Part shown: positions 8,562 to 16,958 of the stretch, one piece after another
Layout: every line of letters begins with the position of its first letter
Numbering within the stretch: position 1 is the stretch's first letter
Source: Omnitrophica WOR_2 bacterium GWF2_43_52
Lineage (GTDB): Bacteria > Omnitrophota > Gorgyraeia > Gygaellales > UBA12090
Assembly: GCA_001805445.1 (NCBI GenBank)
Contig: MHGF01000002.1
Coordinates: forward strand, 32,473 to 76,330
Direction of reading: 5' to 3'
Length of the DNA stretch: 43,858 nt
The notes under the pieces: model-generated
The model's database searches: none
Seen by the model: the letters and a program-made list of their open reading frames with translations, nothing else
Told to the model about the DNA's origin: nothing
Made by a program: the position numbers and the translations under genes

Positions 8562-8765
8562 GACTAGTGCTCCGTTAACTTAATTCTTGGGAGTATAGCG
8601 AAAGTTAACTCCGCACTTCCGCTATGGGGACAAGCCCCCCTTCGGCGCTCCGCCGACTTATCGTCGGCTACGCTGAGCACCCCCCAATCGTGGGGAAAAT
8701 TTTTCCCCACACCCCTTTTATTACACCGCCACACTAATAAAAACTAATTTAACGGTGTACTAGTC
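8562..8765. mobile_element. MITE-like element with 21-bp inverted ends
   Basis: The ends 8562-8582 and 8745-8765 match in inverse at 18 of 21 positions (GACTAGTG start, CTAGTC end). Inside are a perfect palindrome at 8690-8710 (GTGGGGAAAA inverted) and smaller stems such as ATAGCG/CGCTAT at 8595-8625. There is no coding capacity in 204 bases. It lies between the divergently ending MFS gene and rnfC. The right end supplies the last Asp codon and the TAG stop of the MFS gene, and the left end touches the rnfC start. No clear target duplication could be defined by eye. Confidence 0.6.
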
Positions 8766-10067
8766 CCGCCTTCCTTCTGTCTCAGGAGGAAGATGCTGGG
8801 GAAAAAGGGTAAATGAGGGGTTTAACTTTATACGCACGAAACCGATAAGGCCGATAAGGGCAAGCAAAATTCCTACTCCGACAAGCAAGCCTTGGCGGCC
8901 TATAGACTTATATTCCGCAAGCATTGAGCCTAAAAACATAAACAGCAAAAAGGCAAAGTGCATGACAATCTCCAAAGAACTAAAGACCTTGCCCAGCATT
9001 TCCTTGACCGTTACTTCTTGGGTGAGTGTGTTGACCGCGGTCATTATCGGAGCAACCGATAAACCAAAAATAAAAGATAAAACTGCCGCTGTTGAAAAAT
9101 AGGGCGACCGGGCCAAAACAAAAGCAAATACTGTTAAGTTAATACCACTGAGCAAAAGATAAAAAAATATACTCCGCAAACAATTCGTAGTCTTTCCAAG
9201 CCGCCCGTAGAGAAGCGACCCCGCGAAAAGCCCTACACCTAAAAACATTACCAATAATCCCAAATCTAAGGTAAACGATTGCAACGTTTCCTGCACAAAG
9301 ACTATGAGTACTACATAAACGGCTCCTAATGCCGCCCAAATCAAAAAAAGTATGTTAATGACAGCGCGCATCTGTTTCTGGTTAAGCAAGTGTTTAATCC
9401 CATCTTTCATATCGCTAATAATAGATTTTTTTATTACCTCAACAATTTCCTTTCCTACTTTAATAATACCTCGTTTATGTTTACTGCTTAAGCGAATTAA
9501 AAAAATAAAAAAGCTGGAAGCGAAAAAACTCACGGAATCTAAATAAAACCCTCCTTTAACTCCCAATAAAGCAACAACAATGCCGCCGATACCAAAACCC
9601 ACGCTTGCGGCAATCATCCCGGTTGTATTAATCAATGAGTTTGCCAGGAGCAGCTGTTCTTGAGGGACTATTTCTGGCACAATGGCAAGCTTTGCAGGAA
9701 CAAAAAACCTTCCTATACTAAACATTAAGAATACCACACAATATAAGGGAAACAGCGGCATCTTCTCATTAAGAAGATACAGCGGGATGCTCAAAACTAA
9801 AATCCCTCTGAAGAAATCACACAGGTACATCGTTTTACGCCTGTCCCAGCGGTCAACGTATGCTCCGGCAATAGGGCCGATAATAAATACGGGCAGGATA
9901 GTAAAGGAAAGGAGAGTGGCAAGCTGCAGGGTCTTTCCCGGTGAACGCTGGGCAATAAAGCCGATGAGCGCCATCTGGTCAAGCCTATCACCAAGCTGAG
10001 AGATAATCTGGCCTAACCATAAAAAGAAGAAATTCTTATTTTTTAAAACTTCACGGAATCGTGCCAT
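8760..10067 (-). CDS. MFS family exporter
   Basis: This 435-residue inner-membrane transporter has about twelve helices in two halves. The motif between helices 2 and 3 reads GAYVDRWDRRKTM, the MFS motif A, and the overall look is that of the MFS_3 (EntS-like) proton-driven efflux group. The substrate cannot be told. The long loop between helices 6 and 7 (about 195-220) is basic. The stop codon lies inside the right end of the MITE-like element, so the natural C-terminus may have been replaced. The gene appears to stand alone. Confidence 0.85.
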   Translation of the reverse strand: MARFREVLKNKNFFFLWLGQIISQLGDRLDQMALIGFIAQRSPGKTLQLATLLSFTILPVFIIGPIAGAYVDRWDRRKTMYLCDFFRGILVLSIPLYLLNEKMPLFPLYCVVFLMFSIGRFFVPAKLAIVPEIVPQEQLLLANSLINTTGMIAASVGFGIGGIVVALLGVKGGFYLDSVSFFASSFFIFLIRLSSKHKRGIIKVGKEIVEVIKKSIISDMKDGIKHLLNQKQMRAVINILFLIWAALGAVYVVLIVFVQETLQSFTLDLGLLVMFLGVGLFAGSLLYGRLGKTTNCLRSIFFYLLLSGINLTVFAFVLARSPYFSTAAVLSFIFGLSVAPIMTAVNTLTQEVTVKEMLGKVFSSLEIVMHFAFLLFMFLGSMLAEYKSIGRQGLLVGVGILLALIGLIGFVRIKLNPSFTLFPQHLPPETEGRRD

Positions 10068-10078
10068 TGCATAAAGAA

Positions 10079-10152
10079 GTCACCATGTCACAAGGTCACA
10101 GGACACAAGTAAAAAAATACGTGGTGACTTTGTGACATGGTGACCTTGTGAC
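10079..10152. repeat. Inverted array of 8-nt GTCAC units
   Basis: The left arm has octamers GTCACCAT, GTCACAAG, GTCACAGG and ACACAAGT (10079-10110). After a short A-rich spacer, the right arm has GTGGTGAC, TTTGTGAC, ATGGTGAC and CTTGTGAC (10121-10152). The arms pair as one long hairpin; 10081-10099 matches the inverse of 10124-10142 at 18 of 19 positions. It lies between the tRNA and the MFS gene, downstream of the tRNA. Confidence 0.7.
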
Positions 10153-10160
10153 CTATTAAA

Positions 10161-10233
10161 AGCCGACGGAGGGAATCGAACCCACGGCCCGCGGTTTACG
10201 AAACCGCTGCTCTACCAACTGAGCTACGTCGGC
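10161..10233 (-). tRNA. tRNA-Thr (CGT anticodon)
   Basis: The 73-base minus-strand sequence folds as a cloverleaf. The 7-bp acceptor stem is GCCGACG with CGTCGGC, the D arm GCTC/GAGC, the anticodon stem GCGGT/ACCGC with loop TTCGTAA, and the T loop TTCGATT closed by GGG/CCC. The anticodon CGT reads ACG (threonine). The second T-stem pair from the outside is a T-T mismatch. No CCA is encoded. It belongs to the ordinary elongator type. Confidence 0.95.
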
Positions 10234-10264
10234 GTCACGTTACGATTTTACTTTTGTTTAAAAA

Positions 10265-10413
10265 TCAATGGCTGTTGCAGTATGCAACTATTTCCCAAAA
10301 GACACCGGCGAGAACATCAGAAAGATACTTATACCCCAACGATAACCCGCGAAAGCGCCTTCCTGCCTTATTGTTTAAGAGTTTATTCTACAGGATAATC
10401 CTGCCATTTTCAA
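10265..10413 (-). pseudogene. Remnant of a PAP2-family phosphatase gene
   Basis: Read on the minus strand this stretch gives KALSRVIVGV, then after a frameshift YLSDVLAGV and a tail ending at TGA (10265-10267). These match SRVIVGVHYPSDVFAGAV of the intact PAP2 gene at 13485-13985. The left flank (10381-10413) matches the intact gene's upstream region (14047-14080) at about 30 of 33 positions. The copy therefore joins upstream DNA to the last third of the gene, having lost the first two thirds and the active-site KxxxxxxRP and PSxH motifs. It cannot make an active enzyme. The rest of the gap (10414-10693) holds only a small palindrome, GTCAAG/CTTGAC at 10518-10537. Confidence 0.75.
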
Positions 10414-10693
10414 TCTACTTTTGCAGAATTCAGCAGGCCCCCACAATGTCTAATATCCAGCTCTGCCCCGCCATTGTTTTGGGCATACGGCCTTCTCAGA
10501 TCTGAAACATAACTGTCAAGATTCAAGACTTGACCCCTTTACCATAACCTTGACAGGACCTCCGCCCTATATTCAAACATGATAGCGCAATGCCAAAATC
10601 TAATGTCACAGCGCAGTAGTGTGAGTAAATAAAGGCAGGCCTCAAATCTTGATTCTCCCTCATCGTATAAAGCTAGAAAATGTTACGGCATAT

Positions 10694-12319
10694 TTAGTGA
10701 GTGGTTGCGTATAATTCATGGCGCTGTTGTTTTATCTGCTCATTGGATAGATATTCATCAAAGGTGGTGTCAACACGGTCAATATATCCTTGAGGCGTGA
10801 TCTCGATAATACGGTTGGCTATAGTCTGGACTAACTGATGATCATGGGAAGAAAACAAAATTGTCCCGCGGAACTTCTCTAGGCCTCGGTTTAATGAGGT
10901 GATCGCTTCCAGATCCAAGTGATTAGTCGGTTCATCCAAAATAAGCACGTTTGGCTGTGAAACCATCATTCGGGCTAACATGCACCTTGCCTTTTCCCCT
11001 CCTGAAAGAACATTCACCGGTTTAAGAGACTCTTCCCCGGAAAAAAGCATTCGGCCTAAAAAAGCGCGGATAAATTCCTGCTCAGTATTGGCTGAATACT
11101 GCCTGAGCCAGTCAACAACAGTCAGTTTTTGGCTGAAAAAAGCGGAATTATCTCTTGGATAATACGCCCGCGTGGTAGAAACTCCCCACTTGAAAGTGCC
11201 ACTATCCGCAGGGCTCTCATTCATCAAAATCTGAAAAAGTATGGTCTTGGCAAGGTCATTCGGGCCCACAAAAGCGATTTTATCACCTTTATGAATAGTA
11301 ATATTCAATCGTTCAAACATACCCTGTCCATCAACCGCTTTAAACAGATTATCTATACTCAGGAGGTCATTGCCAGACTCGCGTTCCTGTTCAAAATTGA
11401 TATAGGGATATTTACGCGAAGAAGGTTCAATATCCTCTATGGTAAGTTTTTCCAGGATCTTTTTGCGGCTGGTGGCCTGGCGCGATTTGGACGCGTTACC
11501 GGCAAAACGCATAATAAACTCTTTTAATTCTGTGCGCCGCTCTTCTATCTTTTTATTGGATTCACTGCGCTGGCGCGCCGCAAGCTGGCTCGCCTCTGAC
11601 CAGAACGTATAATTGCCGGGGTAGACATGTATCTTTCCGGAATCAATATCCGCGATATGAGTACAAACCTTATCCAGGAAATGCCGGTCATGAGAAACAA
11701 CAATAGCGGTATTCTCAAAATCGCAAAGGAATTCTTCCAGCCACATACTTGATTCAACATCCAGATAATTGGTGGGCTCATCTAACAAAAGGATATCGGG
11801 ATTAGCGAATAACGCCTGAGCTAACAATATTCTCACTTTTTGACCTGCCTCCAGCTGTTTCATGTGCGCCGTATGCAGCGTTTCCTCAATACCCAGCTCG
11901 CTTAAAAGTTTAGCCGCGTCAGATTCCGCGCTCCAACCCTGAAGTTCAGTAAACTCCCCTTCAAGCTCCGCGGCGCGCATTCCATCTTCATCAGTAAAAG
12001 GCGTTTTCGCGTATATCGCGTCTTTTGCCAGCATAATTTCGTAGAGCTTTTTATGTCCCATAATCACGGTAGTTAACGCCGTATATTCGTCAAAAGCAAA
12101 CTGGTCCTGCCTCAGGGTCGAGACCCGTTTACCCGGAGCAATAACAACCTCTCCTGCCGTCGAATCACTCTCGCCGGAGAGAATCCTTAAAAATGTGGAT
12201 TTACCCGAACCATTAGCACCAATCAGGCCATAACAATTTCCCGGAGAAAAAACAATATTCACTCCAGAGAAAAGTTTACGTTGTCCCAATTGTAATGATA
12301 CGTTATTAACCGAAATCAT
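10694..12319 (-). CDS. ABC-F family ATPase
   Basis: This soluble 541-residue protein has two ATP-binding cassettes and no membrane segments. ABC-F proteins act on the ribosome, mostly at the tRNA exit site. NBD1 has Walker A GANGSGKS (34-41) and Walker B ILLLDEPTNYLD. The linker is charged and helical (about 240-300). NBD2 has Walker B LILDEPTNHLD and an intact LSGGEKAR signature. Two features depart from the textbook: the first signature reads LEAGQ, and the second Walker A reads GPNDLAKT, keeping the lysine but lacking the last glycine. Such changes occur in a YbiT-like subgroup as I recall. Its tip lacks the long linker of antibiotic-resistance members, so a housekeeping role is more likely. 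Confidence 0.88.
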   Translation of the reverse strand: MISVNNVSLQLGQRKLFSGVNIVFSPGNCYGLIGANGSGKSTFLRILSGESDSTAGEVVIAPGKRVSTLRQDQFAFDEYTALTTVIMGHKKLYEIMLAKDAIYAKTPFTDEDGMRAAELEGEFTELQGWSAESDAAKLLSELGIEETLHTAHMKQLEAGQKVRILLAQALFANPDILLLDEPTNYLDVESSMWLEEFLCDFENTAIVVSHDRHFLDKVCTHIADIDSGKIHVYPGNYTFWSEASQLAARQRSESNKKIEERRTELKEFIMRFAGNASKSRQATSRKKILEKLTIEDIEPSSRKYPYINFEQERESGNDLLSIDNLFKAVDGQGMFERLNITIHKGDKIAFVGPNDLAKTILFQILMNESPADSGTFKWGVSTTRAYYPRDNSAFFSQKLTVVDWLRQYSANTEQEFIRAFLGRMLFSGEESLKPVNVLSGGEKARCMLARMMVSQPNVLILDEPTNHLDLEAITSLNRGLEKFRGTILFSSHDHQLVQTIANRIIEITPQGYIDRVDTTFDEYLSNEQIKQQRHELYATTH

Positions 12320-12531
12320 ATTCTACACATTTAACCTTTCATTCTCTACTATTTCTCATTTTTTAGAGTAGACAAATTAATACTGCTCCCCCTTAACTAA
12401 CTGCTGCATTTTTGGGACTGGCTCCATAGTTTCCTTAAACACGAAAGAAGCAAAATTTATAGCAGTAAAAAAGAGGCATCTTTTTTGGTAAGCTCAAATC
12501 AACCGATTGATAAACCGGGCGGGAAACAGAA

Positions 12532-12846
12532 TTATTCTAGCGCCAGAGCAAATTTAATTGCTTTATCTATCTGCTCCATCTTTTGCGAGCTAAGAGAACA
12601 AATTCTTTTGGTGAGAATTGCTTTTCTGATTGTAGTAAGCGTATCTAAATTTGCCACGCATTTCTGAGGTAAACCGTCTTTATCATCTAAAGGTACTTCT
12701 ACGGGAATATTACGAATAGTTGTAGTTATCTGCGCTATGGTAACGGCATTACGCACCTCATAAGCTTCATCGCGCGAAAGTAAAAGCACTGGCCGACTGC
12801 CAATAGGTTCAGGCTGTTCTGCCCACCAGGCTTCACCTCGTTTCAT
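12532..12846 (-). CDS. MazF/PemK-type toxin
   Basis: The 104-residue protein has the layout of MazF-family endoribonucleases. KRGEAWWAEQPEPIGSRPVLLLSRDE forms the first strands and the conserved Arg-Pro turn. NLDTLTTIRKAIL matches the C-terminal strand and helix. These toxins cut mRNA and stop growth when the labile antitoxin is lost. Its ATG overlaps the antitoxin stop as ATGA (12843-12846), the usual coupling of such pairs, with the antitoxin first. The 213 bases between this gene and the ABC-F start hold no feature I can name. Confidence 0.85.
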   Translation of the reverse strand: MKRGEAWWAEQPEPIGSRPVLLLSRDEAYEVRNAVTIAQITTTIRNIPVEVPLDDKDGLPQKCVANLDTLTTIRKAILTKRICSLSSQKMEQIDKAIKFALALE

Positions 12847-13100
12847 TGTAAATCTTCCTCACCAAATGCCTCAGCCGATGCTTTTTCTATCGCTTGTATC
12901 TCCTTAATGGACTCAGGTTTTCTCTTGTAGCCTGCCTGATAACGCTTAATCGATTCTTCTTTCTCTCTGCATCCCAACCAAAAGCGTATGGCTTTGTCTA
13001 TAATGGTACTGCGGCCAAAGCCTAATTTTTTGCGGATTTGCTCTAATTTATAAAAATCCTCCTTGGGAAGGCTTACTGCAATTTTTAAAGTGTTACGCAT
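12843..13100 (-). CDS. Ribbon-helix-helix antitoxin
   Basis: This 85-residue protein begins with a strand and two helices (LKIAVSLPKEDFYKLEQIRK, then GFGRSTIIDKAIRFWLG), the CopG/Arc-type DNA-binding fold. An acidic, disordered tail follows that would wrap the MazF-type partner. AAGGAGGT lies 3 to 4 bases before the ATG at 13100, a near-perfect ribosome site, so the antitoxin should be made in excess. It probably represses its own promoter at 13122-13149. Confidence 0.85.
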   Translation of the reverse strand: MRNTLKIAVSLPKEDFYKLEQIRKKLGFGRSTIIDKAIRFWLGCREKEESIKRYQAGYKRKPESIKEIQAIEKASAEAFGEEDLQ

Positions 13101-13121
13101 GCTACCTCCTTTTCCTACTAA

Positions 13122-13149
13122 AGTATAACATATTTCATACCCATGTCAA
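13122..13149 (-). promoter_or_regulatory. Promoter of the MazEF-type pair
   Basis: On the minus strand TTGACA (13144-13149) and TATACT (13122-13127) are 16 bases apart. The start point near 13115 leaves a leader of only about 15 bases before the antitoxin ATG. GTAT and ATAC words flank the spacer end and could be part of an autoregulatory operator. That last point is a guess. Confidence 0.7.
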
Positions 13150-13177
13150 GTGATTTTCTGGATAGTTTCTTAAGGTT

Positions 13178-13460
13178 GTTACGGCTTTTGAGTTAAAGAT
13201 AAAACATAGTTTTTAATGAACCTGCGTTTTTAGATATACTGATTCGGACGGATGGTTACGGATGTCGCGGATAAAAGAATCTGCCTGCATCCGCCACAAT
13301 CCGTTTGCATTCGTATTAGCTAATCAATGCGTAAAAATCTATCAGAACTCATTGGTAAACAAAGCATTACAAAGAATGCATGCAACAAAGCCGGGAAAGC
13401 TTTATTTTCTGAGTTCTTTACCGAATTTGTAGCAACTTTTGAGGTAAAGATAAAATATAG
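13178..13460. repeat. Diverged direct repeats and a short-unit inverted array upstream of the antitoxin
   Basis: The gap between the antitoxin gene and PAP2 holds no gene. The sequences at 13178-13210 and 13429-13460 share the pattern CTTTTGAG(T/G)TAAAGATAAAA(C/T)ATAG, a diverged direct repeat of about 32 bases. Between them, 13242-13314 is an inverted array. CGGATGGTTA and CGGATGTCG stand on the left, and ATCCGCCACA and ATCCGTTTGC on the right, with units of 9-10 nt. A possible open frame (13327-13572, +) runs into the PAP2 gene and has no coding support. Confidence 0.5.
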
Positions 13461-13484
13461 TCCTGTTAAAAAAGCATTACTTCG

Positions 13485-13985
13485 CTATTTTATTTTTCGC
13501 GAAAAAAACTTGTTACTGCTATACGCTGCTATCATTCCTATCACTGCGCCGGCAAACACGTCAGAAGGATAATGCACTCCGACGATAACCCGCGATAACG
13601 CAACGGAAAAAGCCAAAACTAATAGCCAAGCCCCGAGTTTTTTCTTCTCTAAAAATATCCCAAAGGCAATAGCAAAGGCAACCGCCGCATGTTTGGAAGG
13701 AAAGGTTGAGTCCAGACGGTGTTCTATAAGCAGAGCGGCATTTTCACTTTCAAATGGCCGCGGAAAATACCACATCTTCTTAATTATAAAGAGAGCCATA
13801 ACAGTAATAGCCGTGGCTATAAAAACCTTGAGGAAGGCCTTTTTATCTCGACGCACAAAAAAAATGAGCGCTATACCAAAGAAAAATATCGCATACTTGG
13901 CAAGAAATATCCACGCCATATCTGCCAGAATATTTTTTTTAGCTAGGCTATTGAGGAGATTAAAGACAAGTTTATTGACATACAT
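13485..13985 (-). CDS. PAP2-family membrane phosphatase
   Basis: This 166-residue integral membrane enzyme carries the three phosphatase motifs: K70xxxxxxRP as KKMWYFPRP, PSKH (96-99, the usual PSGH with Gly replaced by Lys), and SRVIVGVHYPSD with H138 and D142. Five to six helices are visible. Family members remove phosphate from undecaprenyl pyrophosphate (BcrC-like) or from phosphatidic acid and lipid A; the small size favours the BcrC-like role. The Gly-to-Lys change beside the catalytic histidine is unusual. A broken copy of the same gene lies at 10265-10413. Confidence 0.82.
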   Translation of the reverse strand: MYVNKLVFNLLNSLAKKNILADMAWIFLAKYAIFFFGIALIFFVRRDKKAFLKVFIATAITVMALFIIKKMWYFPRPFESENAALLIEHRLDSTFPSKHAAVAFAIAFGIFLEKKKLGAWLLVLAFSVALSRVIVGVHYPSDVFAGAVIGMIAAYSSNKFFSRKIK

Positions 13986-14120
13986 AATCTATGGAAAACC
14001 TTACTTTCAAGAATTTAATTTACCCGCAAGACTCTTGTTTTAAGCAATTTATTCTACAGGATAACCTTACCATTTTCAATGAAAAAGAGGTACCATGGAT
14101 AATGCGTCAGTGAATGGGGG

Positions 14121-14160
14121 AAATGGGTGGCCCCGCCGCAGGCGGGGACAGGACCCATTT
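14121..14160. terminator. Strong stem-loop between mnmG and PAP2
   Basis: AAATGGGT (14121-14128) pairs with ACCCATTT (14153-14160), and inside it CCCCGCC (14131-14137) pairs with GGCGGGG (14141-14147) over a 3-base loop. It is a very stable hairpin in the 277-base gap downstream of mnmG. On the plus strand it runs into a T-rich tail; on the minus strand the tail is C-rich, so a factor-independent terminator for mnmG is not certain. Otherwise the gap shows nothing coding. Confidence 0.5.
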
Positions 14161-14262
14161 TGTTTAACCCCTGATAACTGACCAGTTACTACCATGGCAG
14201 GCCTTTCCTTGATAACCTTCCCGGCCAGCCCACGCAGGGTATCCGATAAAAAAAGTAACTAC

Positions 14263-16131
14263 TTACAATAAAGTGGGACGCGTTTTCTTAAGCCATATCA
14301 TAAGCGCTGAGATAGCAACCGGCGTTACTCCGGAAATACGCGATGCCTGGCCTAAAGTAAGAGGTTTTCCTTTTATAAGCTTTTCCTTAATTTCACGGGA
14401 TAAACTGGGGATTACGCTATAATCAAAATCTTCCGGAAGCCTTATTTTTTCCAGATTCTTAAATTTTTCTACCTCTTTAAGCTGACGCTGGATAAAACCT
14501 CCGTACTTTACCTCGATTTCTATCTGCTTTGCCGCGCTATCACTAACCTTAAGGTGGCCAAAATTATTCAGGATGCCAACATCTACCTGGGGACGTTTCA
14601 ATAAATTCTCCAGCGTTATTTTATTCTGTATGGGTGGGGTATTCCCTGCCTGCAGGTAGTTATTAAGCTTGGCAGTTGGCACAATACTTGTTTTTCTTAC
14701 GTAGGCGATTCCCCTTTCCACTTCTTTTTTCTTATTCTGTAGCTTATTAAACTTACTTTCTTTGATAAGGCCGATCTCATAGCCGATTTTTCCCAAACGC
14801 AGGTCCGCATTGTCTTCGCGGATAAGCAGGCGATACTCTACACGCGAGGTAAACATCCGGTATGGTTCATGAGTGCCTTTTGTGGTCAGGTCATCAATCA
14901 AAACACCACAGTAACTGGTTGAGCGGTCTAACACAAGAGGAGGCTTATTCTTTACCCGTAAGCTCGCGTTTATTCCGGCAATCAAACCTTGGGCAGCTGC
15001 TTCTTCGTAACCGGTAGTACCGTTAATTTGCCCGGCTAAATAGAGATTACGCACGCGCTTGGTTTCTAAGGTAGAATATAGTTCCAAAGGGTCAACCACG
15101 TCGTGCTCGATACCATAACCAGGCTTTGTAATTTCAACATTTTCTAAGCCTTCTATGGAATGGAGCATTTTTATTTGGATATCCAGAGGCAGGCTGGTAG
15201 ATACGCCATTAGGATAATATTCAATGGTATCCAATCCTTCCGGCTCTAAAAACACCTGATGGCGCTCTTTATCGGCAAATTTGACTATTTTGTCTTCGAT
15301 TGAGGGACAATAACGCACTCCCGTTGCCTTAATTTTCCCGGTATAAAGAGGCGAGCGGTCAAGCCCTAAGCGGATAATCTCGTGGGTTTTTTTATTAGTA
15401 TACGTAATGTAACAGGGAACTTGCGCAAGCTTTAATTTCTTTGTAGAGAAAGAAAAAGGCCGGGGAGCCTTATCGCCTTCTTGAATCTGAAGTTTCCTGA
15501 AATTGATGGTGCGGCAGTCTATGCGGGGGCAGGTTCCGGTCTTAAAACGCAGGATGTGAAAGCCTAAATCTTTTAGAGAATTTGCCAAGCCGACTGATGG
15601 CGCTTCCCCAAGCCTTCCGCCAGGAGTATGTTCTAAGCCAACGTGCATTAAACCATTAAGAAATGTGCCGGGAGTAACTACAACGGCTTTAGCAAAGATA
15701 ACCTCTCCGTTATGCAATTTAACTCCAGAGATACCCCCATTCTTTACTAACAGTTCAATAACCTCACCTTCTTTTATTTTCAACCCCTTTTGCGCTTTAA
15801 CCACGGCTTGCATATAAGCTTTATAGCGGTGGCGGTCTTCTTGGGCGCGGCTTGATTGCACTGCAGGCCCTTTAGAGCTATTTAAAATCCTAAACTGTAT
15901 ACCGCAGCTATCCGCGGCCTTTGCCATTTCACCGCCAAGGGCGTCAATTTCCTTAACCAACTGCCCCTTACCGATACCTCCAATTGCAGGATTACAGCTC
16001 ATATGGCCAATAGTATCCAAACGCATCGTAACCAGCAGCGTCTTACAGCCAAGCCGAGCCGCTGCAAGGGCCGCCTCTAATCCAGCATGTCCTGCGCCAA
16101 TAACAATGATATCTATAGGGATGGTTCTCAT
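14263..16131 (-). CDS. mnmG: tRNA uridine-34 modification enzyme MnmG (GidA)
   Basis: MnmG, with MnmE, adds the carboxymethylaminomethyl group to U34 of certain tRNAs. From the ATG at 16131 the protein has 622 residues, the usual size. The FAD-binding motif [20 protein letters not shown] is at the N-terminus. The signatures [23 protein letters not shown] and [17 protein letters not shown] follow. [15 protein letters not shown] stands near 450, and a helical C-terminal tRNA/MnmE-binding domain ends the protein. A GTG at 16161 would add ten residues unlike the family. MnmE is not in the window. The transposase unit sits immediately upstream and may have displaced its promoter. Confidence 0.95.
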   Translation of the reverse strand: MRTIPIDIIVIGAGHAGLEAALAAARLGCKTLLVTMRLDTIGHMSCNPAIGGIGKGQLVKEIDALGGEMAKAADSCGIQFRILNSSKGPAVQSSRAQEDRHRYKAYMQAVVKAQKGLKIKEGEVIELLVKNGGISGVKLHNGEVIFAKAVVVTPGTFLNGLMHVGLEHTPGGRLGEAPSVGLANSLKDLGFHILRFKTGTCPRIDCRTINFRKLQIQEGDKAPRPFSFSTKKLKLAQVPCYITYTNKKTHEIIRLGLDRSPLYTGKIKATGVRYCPSIEDKIVKFADKERHQVFLEPEGLDTIEYYPNGVSTSLPLDIQIKMLHSIEGLENVEITKPGYGIEHDVVDPLELYSTLETKRVRNLYLAGQINGTTGYEEAAAQGLIAGINASLRVKNKPPLVLDRSTSYCGVLIDDLTTKGTHEPYRMFTSRVEYRLLIREDNADLRLGKIGYEIGLIKESKFNKLQNKKKEVERGIAYVRKTSIVPTAKLNNYLQAGNTPPIQNKITLENLLKRPQVDVGILNNFGHLKVSDSAAKQIEIEVKYGGFIQRQLKEVEKFKNLEKIRLPEDFDYSVIPSLSREIKEKLIKGKPLTLGQASRISGVTPVAISALMIWLKKTRPTLL

Positions 16132-16170
16132 TTTAAAGCAGGAAGTGCCTTTTTTTTGCACGAAACCATC

Positions 16171-16949
16171 AATTCCTAACCCGCATTGGAATAAACCAAA
16201 CCAACCTTAATTCCAATGCGGGTTTGGAATTAAGGTTAACCGGCTTATTCTATAATCAAATGTTTGATTTGCTCTAATTCTTTCTGATAGTCAATACGAT
16301 CCTCAACAAATTTCTTATAAGAAGACTGATCCATGTCCAGATAATCATAAAAAGCGCATATCCTATTCTTATCTTCAACCCTGCCAATATATTCCTCATA
16401 GGAAGAACTTTTCCAATCCTCAGGATTGTCCGCCAATGAAATACTTACCGGATTTAAATGGATATAACGAGTCAGATGAAGAAACTGTTCATCCGTTTCC
16501 ACCAAAACACTTCTAAATCTCCCTTCCCATAAAGGGCATTTTCTTTTGTATCTTACATTAAAGTATTTACTGTAACTTTTAAGAATTACATTAACAAATT
16601 TAGAGATTCCGCCAGGCTTTAACTGTTTGAGGACTAAATGGATATGAGTTGGCATCAGACAATACGCAAGTATTTCTACTATTTTCACTGAATCGACAGA
16701 CAAAGCTTGAGATTTAACTTCTTCCAGGTTACTTCTGTTTTCTATAAATAAAGAGAATTTAGAGGGAGGATTTTCTACCGCATAGAAACACACCGCCGCC
16801 AACATTCTTTCAAAATCATAGTCGGAATTAAAAATTCTGAATCCAGCAATACTTTTGGTAAAGATATGATATATCTGGGATTCCACTAATGGAGTTTTGC
16901 GATAAGGCATTATTTTACCTCCAATTCCAATGCGGGTTTGGAATTAAGG
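16171..16949. mobile_element. REP/RAYT unit: tyrosine transposase flanked by hairpin repeats
   Basis: The hairpin CCTTAATTCC-(11)-GGAATTAAGG stands at 16205-16235. A nearly identical copy in the same direction (AATTCC AATGCGGGTTT GGAATTAAGG) is at 16923-16949. An inverted copy of its core lies further out at 16171-16192, with one mismatch. The copies enclose the single transposase gene. This is the arrangement of REP-associated tyrosine transposases, which cut and join single-stranded DNA at such hairpins. The unit lies between mnmG and apgM. Confidence 0.85.
16245..16910 (-). CDS. rayT: REP-associated tyrosine transposase (Y1/HUH family)
   Basis: The 221-residue protein belongs to the IS200-like Y1 transposases. 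The metal-binding HUH motif is P-T-H89-I-H91-L-V-L and the likely nucleophile is Y113 in KSYSKYFNVRY. RYIHLNPV and EDWKSSSY(E)EYIG are typical of the chromosomal RAYT subgroup. An N-terminal basic PYRKTPL stretch precedes the fold. It ends within a few bases of one hairpin repeat and starts within 13 bases of the other. It appears intact, so repeats of this type could still be moving in the genome. Confidence 0.9.
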   Translation of the reverse strand: MPYRKTPLVESQIYHIFTKSIAGFRIFNSDYDFERMLAAVCFYAVENPPSKFSLFIENRSNLEEVKSQALSVDSVKIVEILAYCLMPTHIHLVLKQLKPGGISKFVNVILKSYSKYFNVRYKRKCPLWEGRFRSVLVETDEQFLHLTRYIHLNPVSISLADNPEDWKSSSYEEYIGRVEDKNRICAFYDYLDMDQSSYKKFVEDRIDYQKELEQIKHLIIE

Positions 16950-16958
16950 TATATTATA

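Noticed and set aside
10254-10505. 83-residue plus-strand open frame
   Set aside because: It lies over the PAP2 remnant on the other strand, has no family look and no ribosome site.
13327-13572. 81-residue plus-strand open frame
   Set aside because: It overlaps the end of the intact PAP2 gene and includes part of a diverged direct repeat; no coding support.
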